Part shown: positions 57,379-64,000 of the stretch, piece after piece | Numbering within the stretch: the stretch's first letter is position 1 | How the letters are laid out: every line of letters begins with the position of its first letter | DNA from: Mactromeris polynyma | Lineage: Eukaryota; Mollusca; Bivalvia; Venerida; Mactridae | Reading direction: 5' to 3' | Length of the DNA stretch: 64,000 nucleotides | NCBI GenBank assembly: GCA_032209605.1 | Contig: JASFXZ010000010.1 | Location: 10,003,385 to 10,067,384, forward strand | Made by a program: the position numbers and the translations under genes | The notes under the pieces: model-generated | What the model saw: only the letters and a program-made list of their open reading frames with translations | The model's database searches: none | Told to the model about the DNA's origin: nothing

Positions 57379-58216
57379 CACTGGATCTGGATCTGGATAG
57401 GAACGTTTCTGAGCCTTTCAGCGTAGCGCAACGGGAGAGAGAGTGGGAGTCTAGTCCCAGTGGAGGACAGCTGTTCTGAAGCTGTCGGTTGTAGTCGCAC
57501 ATACGACACTATCTTCCAGTTTATTCCAACTTATTGCAGTATTAGGGAAAAATGAATGTTTGTATCTTATGGTCTTACACTGCACTGGCACAAAGCACTT
57601 AGTATTATTTACAGTTTGTCTTTCTATAATGTTATCTGAGCGGCAGTCACTGAATGGCTTAGGGGTTACTCTACGTTTATTTGGGCGGACAGGATTTAAA
57701 TAGTCATGGCATGGCAGGGCTGGCACCAGCCCCTCGACCACCTTATAGAAGAAGATCAAGCGATTCGCCTTTCTTCGGTCTTGCAGGGATGGGAGCTTCA
57801 GGTCTTGGAGCATCTGGGTAACGCAGCCGGTGGACATGGTTGTATAGTCGCCGGTGATGAATCTGGCTGCCTGTCTCTGTACCTTTTCTATGTTGTCTAT
57901 ATCTTTTTGATGGTAAGAATCCCAGACTATAGCACTGTACTCTAAGGTGGAGCGTACGAGTGATAGGTATGCAGTTCTGGGGGCAGTGCTTTATGTTTCT
58001 GCGAAGAAAGCCGAGTGTCGAGTTGGCTTTTTTTGTCATCTTGGTGATGTGGGAGGCCCATTTGAGGTCTTCAGATATGGTGGCACCAAGATATGGATTT
58101 TCAAGCACTTGCTGTAAGATGTGGTTGTCTAGTTGGTAAAATTTGGATGATTTCTGGTTGATGGACATGATGTAACACTTATTTGCGTTAAACTGCATTC
58201 CCCATGAGGCAGTGAT
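57379..58216 (-). pseudogene. 5'-truncated non-LTR retrotransposon (LINE) remnant
   Basis: Minus strand. The end of a reverse transcriptase (FNANKC, YLGATISEDLKW, KANSTLGFLRRN) and the C-terminal tail (LKLPSLQDRRKANRL, NTAISWNKL) lie in two different frames, so at least one frameshift occurred near 58000. The 5' part of the element is missing. At the 3' end CCAGATCCAGATCCAG looks like a short tandem tail. Wording resembles jockey/CR1-type elements; the clade is not settled. Inactive copy in the presumed transporter intron. Confidence 0.8.
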
Positions 58217-59922
58217 TTTTTACTCATAACACTATTTCTGCATAACGTGTTTCAAGTAATGCCATCTTTCAAAGAGACTACGCTTAAATTTCATGGCATT
58301 TTACTTAAGCCGTTAAAGTGAAATACCGGAAGAAGGGAGAGAGACTGGAGTGAGACTCAGTAACATATACACTTCTCCGCCTCCGCAAAAGAAGAGCTTC
58401 GTTAAACTAGAATGTCCGCGAGCCTGAATACAAATGTCAATAATGACCACTTTCACCATTAAAGATTTTGGCGTAGCTGTATAATATTGATTTGACCTAC
58501 ATTATAGACCAATCAAATATGGTATTTGAAGCGCGTTATTTAAATATGCAACACATTAGACGATTTGATTGGTTACTATTTTAAGCAGGGAGGCACCAAA
58601 CGGGGTGTCTCGAAAAGATAATTCCCGTAGCGTACCCCTCTGGCGAAATCAGAGTTCCGAAATAGGGTAATTCCATCTACGCCGTTCATATTTTTTAAAG
58701 AAATTTCTTGTTTGTTAATTATCATTATTAAAGTGTTACTGTATATATTGTCACACGTACAATAATGTAATAATTTTCTTTGAAAATGCAGTTGTACACA
58801 GTAAGAAGCCTTATTTCAGTCATTATGCATTAATAATAAAACAGGGTCCGAGGTCTCCTTTGTCAAATCTCATTTTTGTATTCAACTACAACTATACTCA
58901 CCGATTAGTTAGATAATTAATTTAATCGTACAGTACATGCACATGTGACACAGTTAACACCGAGTTCAATTTGTATTTAATAAACGTGTAACAATGATAC
59001 ATATTCGACCAAAATAAATTCAGAATGAAAATCAGATACAAGTTTTAGTCTGTTGTCATGTTTGATCATCTAGGACCCTGGACTGTCCGTATACGAAGTA
59101 CCCGGATCGAAACCATTCACTGCATCAATGAGCGAGTCTTATTTTAAGACCACAACTTGAATATTTTCACACGCTCAACGTTGCTAATCTCATGTTTTTT
59201 TGCGATTACGAATTCATTAAGTTCATTAACCTGTCTTAGGGGTTATTTTATTTTAGCTTAGATTATATCATATACATGTAACTGTTAACCGGACGACAAC
59301 GAAGCGAAGAGGTGCATCTACAAAAGAACAATACAAAGTTTGATTTTAAATAATCGAGCATCCGTTCAGTATTTGTTAAAACGCACAAGCTTGACCAGTC
59401 CATATAGTACTATTTGCACTGTTGGGTCATTTGCACTTCTGATTCTGATATGTAGAAGTAAAACAAACAAAAAAATATTGCAGTAAAATATCAACAGTTT
59501 TCTAGGCTCTGTGAGTTTGCCCCAAACTCCCCGACGAAGTACTTCAGCGCTATAAACCCATCTCTATTGACAATGACAGGAACCTTGAAAGTTGTATATC
59601 TGAGCCCTTAAAGTTGTTACTAACAACATTAACACTTTAACTCAAATAGTGTTTGGTAGATTACCAATCTTTATATTGAGTATATTCGGCATACTTCTAA
59701 CACTAAGGTTCAAGCTGATAACGGGTATAGTTTACAGTTTATCTTCCACCCAAATCCCCATCTACCATACATCATAACTCGATCTTCGGTAACCCGGTTC
59801 TCTAGTTTTTATGTGGCCGATCGACATTCGGACAGGCTTACTTTCTTCTCATGATTTAAATAAGCAATTGAAAAAACGATCTAATTTGCTGTCAATTTGC
59901 TGTAGATTTTTGAGAAAATAAA
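58217..59922. other. Upstream region of transporter exon B
   Basis: No coding feature recognised. If exon B is an alternative first exon, its promoter should lie here. Confidence 0.4.
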
Positions 59923-60298
59923 ATGGATAAAAACGGTGAAAAATACGCCGTAGACAAGGACGAGCAGGGATCCAGATTCTATGTGTATTATTTAACATGT
60001 TTCGCAACAATCGGAGGATTATTATTTGGATATGACACCGGGATCATCTCCGGTTCAATGCTGTTAATTGGGGACAATTGGCGTCTAAGCACAATATGGA
60101 AGGAGCTAATCGTAAGCGCCACCGTCGGAGCGGCCGCTGTGTTCGCCCTTATTGCCGGCTATTTGACAGACTGTATTGGTAGGAGAAAGGTAGTCATGCT
60201 CGCTAGTGTGATCTTTACTATCGGGGCTGGCATTATGGGGGCCTCTATCAATAAAGAAATGCTGCTAGTTGGACGACTCGTAGTTGGCGCTGGAATCG
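59923..60298 (+). CDS. SLC2A13: SLC2A13-type sugar transporter, first coding exon B
   Basis: 125 codons plus one base. Own ATG in context AAAATGG, short charged N-terminus (MDKNGEKYAVDKDEQ), then the same core as exon A: FYVYY, GGLLFGYDTGIISGS, WKELIVSATVG, LTDCIGRRKVV. It ends GAGI plus G at a GTGAGT donor, the same splice phase as exon A. Over the shared core of about 110 residues roughly 70% are identical, while third codon positions have changed freely, so both exons look selected as protein. It is either an alternative first exon of the same gene or the start of a tandem paralogue. Downstream exons are not in the window. Confidence 0.92.
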
Positions 60299-61334
60299 GT
60301 GAGTGGCATTATTCCATTGTATGTATTTCTTACGGTATTTTCCCACGGATAGACTAAAACTCAAACTGTACATGCAAGTTGACGCCTTTTATTGAAAAAA
60401 AGACTTGTTTTAATGGTAGCATTCAAAAACAAATTAAAACTGAAATACAACGCATTAAATCTATTAATATTTCAAATTATGGGTTAATATATGGTAGCAT
60501 ATATTTTATGGTAGCATTTAGTTTATATTTCTGTAAGGCGAATTTTCTCGCCTTCTTGAAAATCGCGGAACGAAGACTTTGTTCCGGCATTTTCTGTCTA
60601 TGAATGCAAACAAGCTCAGTATTGGCACTATTTACCAATGTTTGCTTTATATACAACTATACAAGCTGACAACTGTCAGTAGAATTTTCAGAATAAGTAA
60701 AACATGTTAATATCACATCTACCAACTCAGTTGTATGCGTAAATTTCTGTTATCACACTCGCTGACAGATTTTACATCAGTCGGGTCGAGCATTGACCAT
60801 TCCTAAACTTGTAACGTCAGCAATTTTGGTGACTTGCAGAAACTTGCATTTTTTGTGTTCACGCATGCGCAAAAACACACATAATGTCGTTGCTATGCTT
60901 ATATGTTAATCCCGCTGATGGTTCTCATAATATGGTCTTGATTGATCATAAAAAGTATAGTTTGCTCTTAAATGCTCCTTAGCTTAATTCCAAGCGTTCT
61001 TCGTTTTTTCTACCCTGTCGATATAGAACAAGGCGTTACAGACAAATGTTTTATCTCCCACGAACATTGTTATAAATTGCCGGTAAGACGTCCTGCAAAA
61101 GATATCGTTTACTGATTAACCTCAGTCATGATTTATCTATGATTTTGACAAATTAAACACTGTTCCTTTTTATAACCAACGCGTATATCGGGTCATATTT
61201 ACAGTCCCATCTTCTTTAATTTAGCGTACAAACCTGTATGGATTAATTCAGACAAGAATACCTTTACATGGATTTTTCACCACCATTAGATAAATTACTT
61301 CAATTACGAAGACTCGGGAAACATATTACTTATC
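60299..61334. other. Start of transporter intron
   Basis: No supported feature. An open frame at 60379-60603 has no family features and no ATG. Confidence 0.4.
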
Positions 61335-62038
61335 TGCCGGTGTGAGGACTTTTATCATGACCTAGATGCCGGTGTGAGGACTTTTATCATGACCTAGATG
61401 CCGGTGTGAGGACTTTTATCATGACCGAGATGCCGGTGTGAGGACTTTTATCATGACCTAGATGCCGATGTGAGGACTTTTATCATGACCTAGATGCCGG
61501 TGTGAGGGCTTTTATCATGACCGAGATGCCGGTGTGAGGACTTTTATCATGACCTAGATGCCGGTGTGAGGGCTTTTATCATGACCGAGATGCCGGTGTG
61601 AGGACTTTTATCATGAGCGAGATGCCGGTGTGAGGGCTTTTATCATGACCGAGATGCCGGTGTGAGGACTTTTATCATGAGCGAGATGCCGGTGTGAGGG
61701 CTTTTATCATGAGCGAGATGCCGGTGTGAGGGCTTTTATCATGAGCGAGATGCCGGTGTGAGGGGTTTTATCATGAGCAAGATGCCGGTGTGAGGGCTTT
61801 TATCATGAGCGAGATGCCGGTGTGAGGGCTTTTATCATGAGCGAGATGCCGGTGTGAGGACTTTTATCATGACCGAGATGCCGGTGTGAGGGGTTTTATC
61901 ATGAGCAAGATGCCGGTGTGAGGGCTTTTATCATGACCGAGATGCCGGTGTGAGGGCTTTTATCATGAGCGAGATGTCGGTGTGAGGGCTTTTATCATGA
62001 GCGAGATGCCGGTGTGAGGACTTTTATCATGACCGAGA
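61335..62038. repeat. 32-bp tandem repeat, 22 copies
   Basis: Unit TGCCGGTGTGAGGACTTTTA plus TCATGACCTAGA. Variants: GGACTT/GGGCTT/GGGGTT and GACCTAGA/GACCGAGA/GAGCGAGA/GAGCAAGA. 704 bp is almost exactly 22 units with no length change. Lies about 1 kb into the intron after transporter exon B. Confidence 0.95.
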
Positions 62039-62112
62039 CTCCCCCTTGTACATATACAGGCCAAAAGCCAACCCTCCATTTTGTACTTTGAAAAGCATCA
62101 CTACATGACAAC

Positions 62113-62330
62113 TAAATGGTCGCAGTGGTCAAAGGGTAGAGCGCCTGACTCCTGGTCCGAAGGTCGTGAGATCGAGCCCCCAGATGAGTGGGTTTGATCA
62201 TGATCTTCACAATCTCTAAATTTGGAGCGAGTACTGGTTGGTAGCCAGGAAGCAGTCATCGAAGTGATTAGTATAAATAAGTTGTAAAAAATTGTTGCAC
62301 AATCAATGTAAAAAATAACGCTGCTTTGTC
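62113..62330 (+). mobile_element. tRNA-derived SINE, best-preserved copy
   Basis: Head GGTCGCAGTGGTCAAAGGGT, anticodon-arm CCTGACTCCTGGTCCGAAGG, box B GAGATCGAGCCCC, centre GGTTGGTAGCCAGGAAGCAG, tail AAAATTGTTGCACAATCAAT. Same family as 12196, 26189 and 45605. Confidence 0.8.
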
Positions 62331-63680
62331 ATAGGTCAAATTTAAGCCTGCGATCGGAACTAACCAATCAAAAGCCTTAGTTTTGAAACTTATACCTAGA
62401 TTTAAACCTCAGATCAAGGAAAACACTATTAAGCGAGCTTTAAGTTCTGTTGAGTTTAGTAAAAAGGGATTCATTTCATCGCTTCATTTTTAAACCTCTA
62501 TACAGAGCTTATTCAAATTTATACCAAGCCCCCCCCCCCCCCTCTCTTCTGTTTAATACGCAATCTGCGTTATATCAAAATTATATAAGTACAAAATGTA
62601 CATATTTAGGCCTAGCTTAAAAAATGTTTGCTGTACGTCCTACCGACAATGTCTTTTTTTAGAATTTTCACGATTTAAATAATCTTGCACACATGAGCCA
62701 AACTTTGCATCTTGTCTAATGTCGATGGGTTGGTCTGTGAATCACTGTTGCCATGTGATGTGGTAATTCCAGTATTTCATGAGCGGTTTTCTTTATCTTG
62801 ATCAGTCTCGGCGTTTAATTGTTTTGAAAGAAAACATCAACTTGCATGTAGTAGAGTCATGCCAAGTTCAAGAACGGACTATTTCCTAGCATACATAATA
62901 TGAACTCTATGAAACTGTCCTAACTTAAAGACGGTATTGTCAAGATCTCGCATGATGATTTTTTTTTCTTTGCGAAAAGAAATCGGTCACAATCAGCATA
63001 TGCATAGATAAATCATGATTTGACAATTTACGGACAGGTACGGTACAGCGTGGCTTTTAAATCACGCTTGTTACACGAGACATTCTCGGCACAATCAGTA
63101 GCTTAGTTGCACTTGTCGTTAGGACTATTTGCATTCAGATGCTGATAATAGATTCAGATGAGCTATCTTTATATTTTAATCTCGATGTTATGTTCCCGTT
63201 TAAATGCATCTCTGAATAATTGTGATGTTAACATGATGGCATTTCGAACGGTATTTCCATTCGTTGTTGCCAGTAGTATCACGCGTGGTCGTCGCTTTCC
63301 CAAGAACATGACTTAAGACCATGTACTCCAACACGCACGTAAATTATTATTTCAACATCATATATCTTGTGAAGACGCTGTAGGGTTTATTTTAACCTTT
63401 AAAACGCAGTCTCCAATGTATGTACATGTTCGACAACACTATCTTCAGTATGATTTTTCGGACCTAGCCACGCGCCAACCGCCTGCTAACATAGACGATC
63501 ATGAACACCAATTATCGCCCTTGATTTTGCTCTCTTAAGTCATACATGGGATGAATGGCTAAAAGCGAAAAATAAGGCCGGAAAATTGACGTCTATGAAC
63601 CCGAGCGCCTGTGCCTGCTGATGATGTCTGTGTGAGATGAGTCGACGATGTAATGTCGCTAGATAACTATTAAGAGTAAA
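62331..63680. other. Gene-free right flank
   Basis: A poly-C run near 62528-62542. No supported gene; probably transporter intron. Confidence 0.4.
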
Positions 63681-63758
63681 TCGAGGGTTAAGCGCAATAC
63701 TATCCTAACTCCTATGCATTAATATAGGAGTTAGTATAGTCTTGCACTGAACCCTCGA
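63681..63758. mobile_element. 78-bp hairpin element, copy 2
   Basis: Ends TCGAGGG and CCCTCGA, core TAACTCCTATGCATT / ATATAGGAGTTA. Same length and core as 43316-43393, with changed but still paired arm bases. Confidence 0.85.
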
Positions 63759-64000
63759 AACGGTATATCGCATTGATTTAGAAATCTTGCTATTTAAAAG
63801 TTACTCAATATTTAATGGATTTTTGAAACCGTTTGATAACATTTTATAAACAATGGTGACCCCATTATTTTGATATTGATTTTGATAAGTTTTCAGCTAT
63901 GAGACTATTTTCAAAAACTGTTTGCGGTTCACCGATTCTAAATATTAGGGGGTTAATAGTTTGGCCGATTTCTTCAGACTGCTAGTTTGATTTTTAGACA

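Noticed and set aside
61335..62038. CRISPR-like array
   Set aside because: Contiguous 32-bp units with no spacers.

Overview
The window is nuclear DNA of an animal, most likely a marine bivalve mollusc. The evidence is intron-rich genes with GT-AG splice sites, AT-rich non-coding DNA, animal-only gene families, and many short inverted-repeat elements, tRNA-derived SINEs and minisatellites in introns. The species cannot be named from the sequence alone.

Layout, left to right. (1) 1-5.4 kb: a CLN8-type TLC-domain ER protein on the plus strand, in one coding exon, with transposon-rich 3' flank. (2) 6.7-14.7 kb: a V-ATPase accessory subunit 1 gene (ATP6AP1/Ac45) on the minus strand; nine coding exons join in frame to 439 codons. 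(3) 18.2-27.9 kb: a SUV39H histone H3K9 methyltransferase on the plus strand, head-to-head with ATP6AP1; six coding exons, 617 codons, complete chromodomain, pre-SET, SET and post-SET. Its second intron carries a ~1.9 kb array of a 26-bp repeat. (4) 32.4-48.3 kb: PUS7, a TruD-family pseudouridine synthase, on the minus strand; fifteen coding exons, 638 codons. A GT11 alpha-1,2-fucosyltransferase-like gene lies antisense inside one of its introns (38.3-39.2 kb). (5) 53.3 and 59.9 kb: two related 5' coding exons of an SLC2A13-type (proton/myo-inositol) sugar transporter, same strand, same splice phase, with no further transporter exon between them. The rest of the gene must lie beyond the right edge.

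The genes are unrelated housekeeping or membrane genes and form no pathway or operon. The unusual content is the repeats: at least ten copies of a palindromic TA-flanked MITE; several other MITE families; a 78-nt hairpin element in two copies with compensatory arm changes; a foldback element with a 6-bp target duplication; a ~1.1 kb inverted-repeat element ending 74 bp before the SUV39H start codon; and tandem arrays with periods of 5, 18, 26, 31, 32, 37 and 47 bp. One of these arrays (37 bp) appears to have grown out of the end of a dispersed element.

All exon joins were made by eye from splice signals, reading-frame continuity and remembered family features. No alignment or transcript data were available.
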